Notes under the pieces: model-generated
Databases searched by the model: none
Told to the model about the DNA's origin: nothing
What the model saw: only the letters and a program-made list of their open reading frames with translations
Shown here: positions 7,272 to 13,954 of the stretch, piece by piece
Position numbering within the stretch: position 1 is the stretch's first letter
How the letters are laid out: the number at the start of each line of letters is the position of its first letter
Assembly: GCA_020850915.1 (NCBI GenBank)
Contig: JADZDV010000254.1
Location: forward strand, 1 to 14,295
Origin: Chloroflexota bacterium
GTDB taxonomy: Bacteria; Chloroflexota; UBA6077; JADZDV01
Length of the DNA: 14,295 nucleotides
Reading direction: 5' to 3'
Program-made: the position numbers and the translations under genes

Positions 7272-7697
7272 CTAGCGGCCAACGACGAGCGTCCCCGCGA
7301 CGCGGTCCCCGAGCCGCTGCTTCCGATCCGACCCCCAGATCAGGATGGCGCCAACCAGGAAGCCGAACATGCCGTCGACGAGCCGCAGGAGGTTGCGGAT
7401 CAGGGCTTCACGCAGACCGATTGGACTGCCGTCCTCTCGGACGACCTTCAGGCCGAGCGCGATCTTGCCAGGAGTTGCGCCGTAGAGCCCCTCGAAGCCG
7501 GTGAAATAGACGAAGCCGAGACCGAACCAGAGGAGAGCCGGGCCGTCCGTGAGGTTGAAGCCCGCGTCCGACGTGCCGCCCGTCGCAAGGGCGAGGAGAT
7601 AGCCCAGGCCGAGGAGAACGATCGCGTCGAGCACCAGCGCCACGAACCGCTTGAGCACACCCTGGGGCTGATAGAGAGAACCGATTGCCTGTTCCAC
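7272..7697 (-). CDS. RDD family integral membrane protein
   Basis: The 141-residue protein matches the RDD family: Arg/Asp in KRFVALVLDAIVLL (~16-29), a second hydrophobic helix (~54-66) ending in a GLYGATPGKIALGLKVV loop, then ALIRNLLRLVD with the second Asp and a third hydrophobic stretch (~107-122), closing with RQ-type WGSDRKQRLGDRVAGTLVV. Three membrane segments are visible. RDD proteins are poorly defined; some members have been linked to sodium or compatible-solute transport, which cannot be inferred here. The start is GTG (7695-7697) with an excellent GGAGGT seven bases upstream. A hairpin in the leader sits between that ribosome site and the start codon (see 7699-7728). Confidence 0.92.
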   Translation of the reverse strand: MEQAIGSLYQPQGVLKRFVALVLDAIVLLGLGYLLALATGGTSDAGFNLTDGPALLWFGLGFVYFTGFEGLYGATPGKIALGLKVVREDGSPIGLREALIRNLLRLVDGMFGFLVGAILIWGSDRKQRLGDRVAGTLVVGR

Positions 7698-7698
7698 C

Positions 7699-7728
7699 GT
7701 AGAGACCTCCGTGTCTTGATGTCTCTAC
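7699..7728 (-). promoter_or_regulatory. 5'-UTR hairpin at the RDD start codon
   Basis: GTAGAGAC (7699-7706) and GTCTCTAC (7721-7728) are perfect 8-bp complements separated by 14 nt. On the minus-strand transcript the stem's 3' arm lies one base before the GTG start. The Shine-Dalgarno GGAGGT spans the loop end and the first two bases of the stem. Folding would place the start codon against a stem, so it could tune translation; it could also be a DNA operator. Confidence 0.55.
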
Positions 7729-7913
7729 CGTACGCTGGCGAGGGAGCATCCGCCGTCACGGTGCGAACGATGCCCGAGTCTGGCGCACGACAGCGCGGGT
7801 GTCGCCAGGGAACGCCCGAGCGGCCGCGATCGCACCAGCGGCCGGGGGCTGCCGGAACATCCACGCTGGTCAGTCGTGCAGGGGCGGGCGTAGCACATTG
7901 CGAGCAGCGCTGA

Positions 7914-7945
7914 CGCGAGCGCGCCTGCGCGGTGCGCCGCTCGCG
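7914..7945. repeat. GC-rich inverted repeat in the gap
   Basis: CGCGAGCG (7914-7921) and CGCTCGCG (7938-7945) are perfect 8-bp complements around a 16-nt loop. No T-tract follows on either strand. In such GC-rich DNA this may be chance. Confidence 0.3.
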
Positions 7946-8084
7946 AGGCGCTCCGCCAGCACCAGGAGCTGCCGGAGATCAAGGAGAGAACGCCATCTCA
8001 CGCGCTGCTGACGGGCGTGGCACAGGGTCGCGACGTTTGTCGCCACGGTCCTCGCTGGTTTCAGTTCCAACACCAGGGAGAGTG

Positions 8085-8645
8085 CTAGCTCGGCGGGGAC
8101 CAGGGCAGGGTCAGGCTGGCGAAGATCTCGTCAAAGGTCTGCTGCTTGGCGTTGTACTCGGCGTCCAGCGCCGTCTGCGTGATCTCACCGACCACGTCGT
8201 CGTAAGCAACCAGGATCGTTTCGCCGTACATCATGTTGCCGTCGCGCGTGAACTGGTACTTGTAGATGCGGCCGTCCGCGTCATCGACGACGATGTCGCT
8301 GCTGTCCAGCAGATTGCCGTCCGGCAGAGCCAGGACGTAGGCGCTGGCGGCATCGTCAAAGGCGCTCATCTGCTGGTCAAAGGTGTCGTCGGTGATCGGC
8401 ATGGCGAGCTTGTACAGCGCAACGTCAAATTCGGTGGTCTTGTCGCGAGCCTGGGCGGTGAGGACTTCGTTCGGGAGCACGCCGTGTGGCGTGTTCGGGC
8501 CGAGGCTCCAACTAGAGGGAACCTCGAAGTAGATCTTCTGCTGCTTGTTATCGTATTTCTTGATCGCCGTCTGAGCTCCGACGACGGTGGGGCCCAAGCT
8601 GGCGAGCGCCAGCAGAGTCGCCGTCAGAGCGAGGAGTGCGCGCAT
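8085..8645 (-). CDS. Secreted PsbP-like protein of unknown function
   Basis: The 186-residue product begins with a signal peptide (residues 1-24, hydrophobic core LLALTATLLALASL, likely cleavage at VVGA|QT). The mature part reads like the PsbP/MOG1-type alpha-beta fold: an early strand IYFEVPSSWSLG, a middle helix TFDQQMSAFDDAA, a strand pair around DGRIYKYQFTRDGN and a final helix QTFDEIFASLTL. Such proteins are usually exported accessory or lipid/ligand-binding domains; no catalytic residues are evident. No lipobox Cys is present, so it is probably released or periplasm-like. The ATG at 8643-8645 gives the signal peptide directly and has GGGAGG about 10 nt upstream; extending upstream adds a basic segment that spoils it. 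It is divergent from the membrane protein at 8847. Fold assignment is inference from pattern only. Confidence 0.8.
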   Translation of the reverse strand: MRALLALTATLLALASLGPTVVGAQTAIKKYDNKQQKIYFEVPSSWSLGPNTPHGVLPNEVLTAQARDKTTEFDVALYKLAMPITDDTFDQQMSAFDDAASAYVLALPDGNLLDSSDIVVDDADGRIYKYQFTRDGNMMYGETILVAYDDVVGEITQTALDAEYNAKQQTFDEIFASLTLPWSPPS

Positions 8646-8683
8646 GTGGGGGAAGCCTCCCGGGTGGTTGTCGCGACGACGGG

Positions 8684-8692
8684 AGGATACCA
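8684..8692 (-). promoter_or_regulatory. Extended -10 candidate for the PsbP-like gene
   Basis: On the minus strand TGGTATCCT gives an extended -10 (TG, one base, then TATCCT with four of six matches). No good -35 is visible, as is common with extended -10 promoters. It would start transcription about 30 nt before the ATG at 8645. Confidence 0.35.
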
Positions 8693-8756
8693 GCAATCGC
8701 GCGGCTTCCCCCCTTCGCATCGATAACGAAGAAGGCACGGCTTGGTGTCGTGCCGC

Positions 8757-8785
8757 TTGCCACCGCCTCGTGTTCGGCATACAGT
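8757..8785 (+). promoter_or_regulatory. Promoter for the multi-pass membrane protein gene
   Basis: TTGCCA (8757-8762, five of six -35 matches) and TACAGT (8780-8785, four of six -10 matches) are separated by exactly 17 nt. The start of transcription would be near 8792, giving a leader of about 55 nt before the ATG at 8847. Confidence 0.55.
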
Positions 8786-8846
8786 ACAACAGCGCAGAGC
8801 GGCCAGCGCGCCGGCTGCCAGATTGAACGGAGGGAGCGGGCCTTCG

Positions 8847-9626
8847 ATGGGCGGTCCGGACGGGTCGTATTTCGAGCCCGGGCCCGATTTCGGCCGTGGG
8901 CGTGTTGCCGCCGCCCCGGGGACCGGTCCTGGCGCGGGACCGTCAGGGCCTGCCTCCATAGGGATAGGCGACAACTGGGCGCTGGAGCGACTCGGCGTCT
9001 GGGCTGGCGGCCTCGCGGCGATCTTCTTCCTGATTGCACCCGTCCTGCACTTCGTCGGCACCCGCGCCGGCGGGGCGCCGCCGCGCGATGCCGCCGGGCT
9101 CCTGACGTGGGCAGCCTCGCATCCCGGCATCCTGGAGTCGATCGAGCTCTGCCTGAGCCTCGGCTGGCTCGCCGCGTCGGCACTGGCAACCGGTTTGGGG
9201 CAGCGCCTCCATCGGGCGGGAAGCGATCTGGCGATCTACTGCTCCCTGGCGGGGGTGCTGGGATCGGTCATCCTGGCGCTGGGCCTGGGCGCGCAGGCGG
9301 CGACGCTGGGCTCGCTCGCTCGCGCCTCCGCGGGCGCCGCCGGCCCTGAGCGGGCCGCGGCGCTGATGCTGTTCGAGTGGGCGTACGTGTGGGTCTGCGG
9401 GCTCGCGTTCGATACGGTCGCCTACCTCCTTGTGGCGATCTGGCTCTTGCCGTCCGGCTGGCTCATCTTGCGGAGCGGAGCACTCTCTCGTCCGCTCGGA
9501 CTCGCGTCTGTGCTGGCTGCTGTGGCAGCGCCTCTCCTGGGGATGCCGACGATCTTCCTGATGGCCGCCTGGTGCGCCTGGGCTGCATACGAGCTGGCTG
9601 CAGCGCCGCCCCACATGCTGCTGTGA
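8847..9626 (+). CDS. Multi-pass membrane protein, family not recognised (DUF4386-like topology)
   Basis: The 259-residue product has a Gly/Pro-rich soluble N-terminus (1-45) and about six hydrophobic helices: ~47-70, 97-117, 127-149, 175-201 (possibly two), 216-231 and 232-250. The loop after helix 3 is Ala-rich (SLARASAGAAGPERAAAL). No catalytic motif, nucleotide site or transporter signature is visible; the helix plan recalls DUF4386-type proteins but I cannot confirm that. The ATG at 8847 has GGAGGG 12 nt upstream, slightly long. A frame open upstream to 8742 would include the promoter region and is rejected. It is followed by a separately promoted crotonase gene, so operon membership is uncertain. 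Confidence 0.78.
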   Translation: MGGPDGSYFEPGPDFGRGRVAAAPGTGPGAGPSGPASIGIGDNWALERLGVWAGGLAAIFFLIAPVLHFVGTRAGGAPPRDAAGLLTWAASHPGILESIELCLSLGWLAASALATGLGQRLHRAGSDLAIYCSLAGVLGSVILALGLGAQAATLGSLARASAGAAGPERAAALMLFEWAYVWVCGLAFDTVAYLLVAIWLLPSGWLILRSGALSRPLGLASVLAAVAAPLLGMPTIFLMAAWCAWAAYELAAAPPHMLL

Positions 9627-9685
9627 AGCAAGCTGCCCCTCGAACGATCGACCCCGCGCACTGAAGACGATCAGGCGGTATTCGC

Positions 9686-9691
9686 TATGAT
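9686..9691 (+). promoter_or_regulatory. -10 candidate TATGAT for the crotonase gene
   Basis: TATGAT matches five of six -10 bases. The -35 region (9662-9668, CTGAAGAC context) is poor. It lies 25-30 bp before the ATG at 9716 and so implies a very short leader, consistent with the weak ribosome site. Confidence 0.4.
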
Positions 9692-9715
9692 TCAGGGCAT
9701 GCGAGCGGTGACGCC

Positions 9716-10528
9716 ATGAGCGTGGCGCCTGGCGGAACGGACGCCGGCCGCGTGGAGCACTCCGTCCACGACGGCGTTGCGACCATCGCGCTCACGCAGC
9801 CCTCCCGTCGCAACGCCATGACGCTTGCGATGTGGGACCAGTTGCGCGACGTGGCGAACAGCCTGGATGCGCAGGAGGACGTCCACGTCGTGGTGCTGCG
9901 CGGCGCGGGGCACGAGGCGTTCAGCGCCGGGGCGGACATCTCAGAGTTCGAAGCGCTCCGCTCGACTGCTGCGCTGGCGCTCGAGTACAACCGCCACGTC
10001 AGCGAGGCACTGGACGTGCTGGCCGGCCTCGAGAAGCCGCTGATCGGCATGATCTACGGCGTGTGCGTGGGCGGCGGCTGCGAGATCGCGCTCACCTGCG
10101 ATCTGCGGCTGGCGTCGGACAGCGCGCAGTTTGGCATCCCCGCCTCGCGGCTGGGCATCAGCGTGAATCTGGACGACGTCAAGCGACTGGTGGACCTCGT
10201 TGGGCCGTCGAACGCGAGGCTTATCCTGTACACTGGCAATCCACGTTTTCCAGCCAGCCGCGCGCTCCAGATGGGCCTGATTGACGAGCTGGCGCCGCGC
10301 GAGGAGCTGGAGACGCGCATCTACGAGCTGGCTCGCGAGATCGCGCGCGCCGCGCCGCTCTCCGTACGCTGGGCGAAGGAAGCGATCGCGGAGATCCTCG
10401 TCACGCCGGACGTTTCCACTATCCCAAACCGCGACGAGCGCGCCGCGGCGTTGTTTGGCACGGAGGACTTCCGGGAGGGCGCTGCCGCGTTTCTCGAGAA
10501 GCGGCCGCCTCGGTTCCGGGGACGCTGA
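9716..10528 (+). CDS. Enoyl-CoA hydratase/isomerase (crotonase) family protein, atypical active site
   Basis: The 270-residue length and motifs are those of the crotonase superfamily, which uses a CoA-thioester oxyanion hole. The first hole strand is AFSAGADISEF (68-78) and the second is GVCVGGGCEIAL (115-126), followed by the CDLRLASDSAQFGIP block (128-142). By eye alignment to mammalian enoyl-CoA hydratase, the two catalytic glutamates are replaced: Ala143 in FGIPASRLGI where FGQPE is usual, and Leu169 in NARLILYTG where a Glu is usual. Hydration of enoyl-CoA is therefore unlikely; isomerase, hydrolase or decarboxylase chemistry on a CoA ester is more plausible. The C-terminal helices (LAREIARAAPLSVRWAKEAI) and an EDFREGAAAFLEKRPP end are canonical. 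It is convergent with the FAD oxidase, stops 30 nt apart. Confidence 0.9.
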   Translation: MSVAPGGTDAGRVEHSVHDGVATIALTQPSRRNAMTLAMWDQLRDVANSLDAQEDVHVVVLRGAGHEAFSAGADISEFEALRSTAALALEYNRHVSEALDVLAGLEKPLIGMIYGVCVGGGCEIALTCDLRLASDSAQFGIPASRLGISVNLDDVKRLVDLVGPSNARLILYTGNPRFPASRALQMGLIDELAPREELETRIYELAREIARAAPLSVRWAKEAIAEILVTPDVSTIPNRDERAAALFGTEDFREGAAAFLEKRPPRFRGR

Positions 10529-10558
10529 GCCCCGGGCGCAAAACAGGCGGCGCGCCTC

Positions 10559-12061
10559 TCAGCCCGGGTCGGCCCAGGCGGCCGGGAGGTCCGCGGGCGC
10601 GTCGAGCAAGGGACGGAACGTCATCTTGGGGTCGGGGAGCATGATACCCGCGGCCTCGGTGCTCAGAACCTTGCCCGGGTTCATGATGCCTTGTGGGTCC
10701 AGGGCGGCCTTGATCTGGCGCATCGCCTCGAGCGCTTCGCCGTGCTCCTCAGCCATGTAGGGCGTTCTGACGATGCCGATCCCGTGCTCGCCGGTGATCG
10801 TGCCGCCCATCTCGAGCGCCAGATGGTGAATGGCGTCCGCCACTTCGAGCACCCGCTTCACCTCGTCCGCGTCAAACGGGTCGATCAGATGCGCCGGGTG
10901 GATGCCGCCGCCGCCAATGTGGCCGTAGGTGACGGTCGTGACGTTGTGCGCCGCGCTGATCTCCTTGATCGCCTTGAGCGTCTCGGGCACACGCGAGATC
11001 GGAACACACAGATCCTCACCGCACATGGCGCGGAAGGCGCCCGGGCGGACAGCGCCCACTGCCGCGCCAATGGCGCTGCGCGCCTCCCATAGCTCCGAGA
11101 TTCGCTTCGGCTCGTTGGACCACTCGACACTCGTGGCTGTCTCGCGGACCGTGTCGCGGACCGTCTCGGCGTCGTAGACCACGCCCGGCGGATTGCCGTC
11201 TACCTCGAACAGGAGCATCGCCTCGGCTGGCGGCAGATTCATCGATGGTCGGTAGAGGTTGACTGCCTTGATGGCGCCGCCGTCCAGGATCTCCACGGCG
11301 GACGGCATGATCCCCGCCTTGAAGGTGGCAACCACCGCCTCGCCGGCGGCCTCGATCCGATCGAAGAACGCCAGGACGAGCGCCCGGGCGGGTGGGATCG
11401 GCATGACCTTGAGGCGCAGCTTTGTCACCACTCCAAGGATGCCCTCCGCGCCGACGAACAGCTTCGTCAGCTCCAGCCCGGACGACGACTGCCGAGCTTT
11501 CGAGTTGATCGAACCGGTCGTGATGACCCGTCCATCCGGCAGGACTACTTCCATCCCCAGGACCCAGTTGCCGGTAGGGCCATACTTCATGGCGCGCATG
11601 CCGTGGGCGTTGGTGGAGGCCATGCCGCCGATCGTGGCCATGCGTGTCGAGCCCGGATCTGGGGGAAAGACGAGGCGATGCGGAGCCAGGTACTGGTTCA
11701 GGCGGTAGTGAATGACGCCCGGCTCGGCCAGCACCTGGAGATTGTCGACGTCCAGCTCCAGCACGCGGTTCAGGGCGTTCATCGCCAGGACGATGCCGCC
11801 CCGAACGGGGAGTGAGCCGCCGGTCTGCCCGCTGGCGGCGCCACGGGGTGTGACCGGGATGCTGTGCTCAGAGGCGAAGGCCAGCGTTCGAGCGACGTCG
11901 TCGGTCGAACGCGCGACGACGACAGCATCTGGCGTGCGTGGCTGGAGGTGCGAGTAGAAGGAGGAGTCGTACGAATAGCTCAGAAGGTCCGTCGGAGCGT
12001 CGATGACCCGGTCCGGGGGCAGGACGCGGCGAAGAGCCTCGCCAAGCGCGGATGGTTCCAA
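10559..12061 (-). CDS. FAD-linked oxidase of the GlcD / D-2-hydroxyacid dehydrogenase type
   Basis: With the TTG at 12059-12061 (GGGAG five bases upstream) the protein is 500 residues, the normal GlcD length; the frame is open to a TTG at 12211, but the extra 50 residues look non-homologous and lie in the promoter region of the divergent gene. The N-terminal PCMH-type FAD domain shows PRGAASGQTGG (72-82), PPDPGSTRMATIGG (133-146) and GAEGILGVVTKLRLKV (~204-219). The C-terminal FAD-oxidase domain shows GEHGIG (424-429) and ends NPGKV. The usual GH-GDGN-H metal-site motif reads GHIGGGGIHP (380-389), so the Asp and Asn are glycine while both histidines remain. It probably oxidises a D-2-hydroxy acid (glycolate- or lactate-like) with FAD, passing electrons to an unseen partner. 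No adjacent GlcE/GlcF is present. Confidence 0.92.
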   Translation of the reverse strand: MEPSALGEALRRVLPPDRVIDAPTDLLSYSYDSSFYSHLQPRTPDAVVVARSTDDVARTLAFASEHSIPVTPRGAASGQTGGSLPVRGGIVLAMNALNRVLELDVDNLQVLAEPGVIHYRLNQYLAPHRLVFPPDPGSTRMATIGGMASTNAHGMRAMKYGPTGNWVLGMEVVLPDGRVITTGSINSKARQSSSGLELTKLFVGAEGILGVVTKLRLKVMPIPPARALVLAFFDRIEAAGEAVVATFKAGIMPSAVEILDGGAIKAVNLYRPSMNLPPAEAMLLFEVDGNPPGVVYDAETVRDTVRETATSVEWSNEPKRISELWEARSAIGAAVGAVRPGAFRAMCGEDLCVPISRVPETLKAIKEISAAHNVTTVTYGHIGGGGIHPAHLIDPFDADEVKRVLEVADAIHHLALEMGGTITGEHGIGIVRTPYMAEEHGEALEAMRQIKAALDPQGIMNPGKVLSTEAAGIMLPDPKMTFRPLLDAPADLPAAWADPG

Positions 12062-12141
12062 GAAAGCTCCCAGGCCGCGCGGTCGTCTCAGGGCCGCGGG
12101 CTGGTAAAGATTACTGCCTCGGGCTTGATTGACGCCTTCCG

Positions 12142-12155
12142 GTGCGACGTCGCAC
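12142..12155. promoter_or_regulatory. 14-bp perfect palindrome between divergent genes (candidate operator)
   Basis: GTGCGACGTCGCAC is its own reverse complement. It sits in the control region between the FAD oxidase (-) and the L,D-transpeptidase (+), 26 bp upstream of the TAGAAT box at 12182. Such a position suits a dimeric regulator. It does not match the LexA, Fur or other operator consensus I know. Confidence 0.45.
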
Positions 12156-12181
12156 TGGGGCCAGTCGGAGGCGGGGCAAGG

Positions 12182-12187
12182 TAGAAT
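12182..12187 (+). promoter_or_regulatory. -10-like box TAGAAT upstream of the transpeptidase gene
   Basis: TAGAAT (five of six matches) lies 63 bp before the ATG at 12250, with no clear -35. Preceded by GT, it shares GTAGAAT with the box upstream of typA. Confidence 0.4.
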
Positions 12188-12249
12188 GGAGCCGTGGGCA
12201 GGCTCGGCCAACTGGTCGCCAGAGCCCCATCACCAGGGGTAAGGAACCT

Positions 12250-13200
12250 ATGTCTCGGATGGCTCTCGGTACGCGCACGCTGTTCGTCGGATTGGCGCTC
12301 GTCTCCCTCGGCCTGACGCTCCAGCCCGCGCTGGCACGCGCCCAGGCCAGCCGAGAGCCGATCTGGGTCCAGAACCATATGATGACGGAGCTGTGGTCGG
12401 GGCCCGATGATGGGGCGCTGTTCTTCGGCTGGCTCCGACGGTGGAGCTACCTGCGGGTGGAGCGCTGGGAAGGGCAACGACTGTACGTCTTCAATCCTCG
12501 CGCCAATAACTTCGCCTACGTGAACGCCTCCGCCCTTGGGCCGAGTGGCCCGCCGCCCGCCGACTACCTGGCTCCACTCAAGACGGTCGCCACGCTGAAT
12601 ACGCCGGCGCGGATCGTCGGAACGGCGACGATCTACGCCGCACCGGTCGAAGACGAGGCGGAATGGCTCCGCGAGGAGCGGCACAACACGCCAGTGTTCG
12701 TCGAGGACCAGGTCCACGGCGACGGCGACGGCACCTGGTACCGCCTCGAGAGCGGGGAGTACGTGGAGGCGAGCAGCCTGCGCTTCCCCGAGCGCGCGAG
12801 GTCCGACGTCACCGGGAACTGGATCGACGTCAGCCTGACCGAGCCGTCGATCGCCACCGCGTACGAGGGGGACAAGCCGGTCTACGCGGCGCTGGCGGTC
12901 CATGGCACCGGTCGCTGGCTGACGCCGACCGGCACCTTCGCCATCCAGCGGCGGGTGGCGAACGAGACGATGAGCAGCGAGGGCCTGGGCATCCCGCGTG
13001 ACGCCCCGGGCGGCTACTACCTTCAGAACGTGCTGTACACCCAGTACTTCCTGGGGAGCGGCGAGTCCATCCATTACAACTACTGGTCGGCCAACTTCGG
13101 CTACGCGGGTAGCCACGGCTGTCTGGGGATGAACTACGACGACGCGCTGTTCTTCTGGCAGTGGGCGGCCGTGGGAACGCCGGTCGTCATTCACTACTGA
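12250..13200 (+). CDS. Exported L,D-transpeptidase (YkuD domain) with SH3-like repeats
   Basis: The 316-residue protein starts at an ATG with AAGGA four or five bases upstream. Residues 1-31 form a signal peptide (LFVGLALVSLGLTL core, likely cleavage at ALARA). Two SH3-like modules follow: ~45-97 (ELWSGPDDG ... AYVNASAL) and ~118-180 (ARIVGTATIYAAP ... YVEASSLRF). The YkuD domain (~188-316) contains TPTGTFAI (225-232), His275 in SIHYNYW and the active-site S288-H289-G290-C291. It would cross-link peptidoglycan peptides (3-3) or attach protein to the wall through a Cys-thioester, outside the membrane. The residue after SHGCL is Gly where Arg is usual (SHGC-h-R); this may change acceptor binding. 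It is divergent from the FAD oxidase and unlinked to a neighbour of obvious shared function. Confidence 0.93.
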   Translation: MSRMALGTRTLFVGLALVSLGLTLQPALARAQASREPIWVQNHMMTELWSGPDDGALFFGWLRRWSYLRVERWEGQRLYVFNPRANNFAYVNASALGPSGPPPADYLAPLKTVATLNTPARIVGTATIYAAPVEDEAEWLREERHNTPVFVEDQVHGDGDGTWYRLESGEYVEASSLRFPERARSDVTGNWIDVSLTEPSIATAYEGDKPVYAALAVHGTGRWLTPTGTFAIQRRVANETMSSEGLGIPRDAPGGYYLQNVLYTQYFLGSGESIHYNYWSANFGYAGSHGCLGMNYDDALFFWQWAAVGTPVVIHY

Positions 13201-13258
13201 GGCGGGGCGAGAGCTACGGCAGGACGCGGACCGCGTCTGGATGGCAGACGACCGAGGA

Positions 13259-13279
13259 GGGGTGGGCGGCGCCCACCCC
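13259..13279. terminator. Hairpin after the transpeptidase gene, possible terminator
   Basis: GGGGTGGGC (13259-13267) and GCCCACCCC (13271-13279) form a perfect 9-bp stem with a 3-nt loop, about 58 nt past the transpeptidase stop and 70 nt past the end of the convergent DUF983 gene. Neither side has a T-tract, so intrinsic termination is uncertain. Two shorter overlapping hairpins precede it at 13223-13250. Confidence 0.45.
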
Positions 13280-13349
13280 ATGACGCGCGGCTCCCCGCAA
13301 CGCCTCGAGGGCGACGCGAATCGCTGTTAGACCAGAGCCACAGCGAGGC

Positions 13350-13808
13350 TCACATGGTTGTACGATCAGCATCCGCGTGCTGCACTGTCGCGTTGGTTTC
13401 GTCCGACCGCCCCCTGTGGAACTCGTGGCGTTCGACCGGGCGGAAGAGCAGGTCCAGGGCAACCCAGAAGGTTCGCGAGAAGGGGAAGAACGCCAGCGGC
13501 AGGGCGACCATCAGCACGACCGACGCATAGGTGAGGAGCTGCCAGGGTGGATGCGGCCAGGTGATCAGCAGCGCGGCGATCAAGGCGGTGACCCAGGTGA
13601 ACTCGGCCACCAGGATGTTGATGCCCATCGCGCCCGTCCAGTAGCCCTCGTCGCGTTCGAGCCAGAGGCCGCAGCCGGGACAGGCCGGCTTGAGTGTGAA
13701 CCAGGACTGGAACAGCGGTCCGCCAGCACAGGCCGGGCACCGCAGCAGCGCTGCTCGAGTGAAGAGGATCAGCGCTCTGGGCTTGCTGGGGCGTGACACG
13801 TCGGACAC
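13350..13808 (-). CDS. DUF983 family zinc-ribbon membrane protein
   Basis: The 152-residue protein has a cytoplasmic zinc ribbon: CPAC (Cys24, Cys27) and CPGCGLWL (Cys43, Cys46), with the GGPLFQSWFTLK spacer that is characteristic of DUF983. The Asp/Gly after it (DEGYWTGAMG) matches the usual DxGD-type turn. Two membrane helices follow (~60-84 and ~90-110). The last ~20 residues (GRSDETNATVQHADADRTTM) are hydrophilic and look like a lineage-specific tail. DUF983 genes often sit near cytochrome oxidase assembly genes; nothing of that kind is adjacent here. The start is GTG at 13806-13808 or, with an AGGTG about six bases upstream, GTG at 13797-13799. Function is unknown. Confidence 0.85.
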   Translation of the reverse strand: MSDVSRPSKPRALILFTRAALLRCPACAGGPLFQSWFTLKPACPGCGLWLERDEGYWTGAMGINILVAEFTWVTALIAALLITWPHPPWQLLTYASVVLMVALPLAFFPFSRTFWVALDLLFRPVERHEFHRGRSDETNATVQHADADRTTM

Positions 13809-13825
13809 CTGACGCGAGGCGGATT

Positions 13826-13848
13826 CCCGCGCGGCCGCGTCGCGCGGG
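13826..13848 (-). repeat. GC-rich hairpin in the DUF983 leader
   Basis: CCCGCGCG (13826-13833) and CGCGCGGG (13841-13848) are perfect 8-bp complements around a 7-nt loop. It lies about 20 nt before the DUF983 start on the minus strand. No T-run follows, so it is not a clear terminator of secF transcription. Confidence 0.35.
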
Positions 13849-13859
13849 CCCTCGCAGAG

Positions 13860-13865
13860 ATGATA
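13860..13865 (-). promoter_or_regulatory. -10 candidate TATCAT for the DUF983 gene
   Basis: On the minus strand TATCAT matches five of six -10 bases, about 55 nt before the DUF983 start. No good -35 is visible 16-18 nt upstream. The hairpin at 13826-13848 would be near the start of such a transcript. Confidence 0.3.
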
Positions 13866-13954
13866 CGCGGGCCGGCATCAGGCGAGCCCGAATGCGCCAC
13901 GACCGGGAGGGCGCTGGCGCGAAGGTGTTCCGCGAACGATCGGCTCTGGAAGAA

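Larger units (their letters stand above)
7698..8084. other. Intergenic gap with no convincing gene
   Basis: The gap lies between two minus-strand genes. Several short frames cross it, but their products are Arg/Pro/Ser-rich with no motif, signal peptide or ribosome site. Apart from the leader hairpin of the RDD gene (7699-7728) and a GC-rich inverted repeat (7914-7945), I see no recognisable element; no tRNA-like fold was found by eye. Confidence 0.55.

Noticed and set aside
8000..8084. Short hairpins downstream of the PsbP-like gene
   Set aside because: Stems of about five base pairs with no T-tract; not distinguishable from chance.
7698..8084. tRNA, CRISPR or mobile element in the larger gap
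   Set aside because: No cloverleaf with a T-loop, no regularly spaced repeats and no transposase or terminal repeats were found by eye.
10516..10535. Six-base-pair inverted repeat at the convergent crotonase/oxidase ends
   Set aside because: It partly overlaps coding sequence and no T-run follows on either strand, so it was not called a terminator.
12062..12211. N-terminal extension of the FAD oxidase to the TTG at 12211
   Set aside because: The added residues are not like GlcD N-termini and lie in the promoter region; the TTG at 12061 has a good ribosome site and gives the family length.
12088..13281. Long minus-strand frame opposite the L,D-transpeptidase
   Set aside because: It overlaps a well-supported gene with signal peptide and catalytic motif; its sequence is Arg/Pro/Gln-rich with no recognisable domain.
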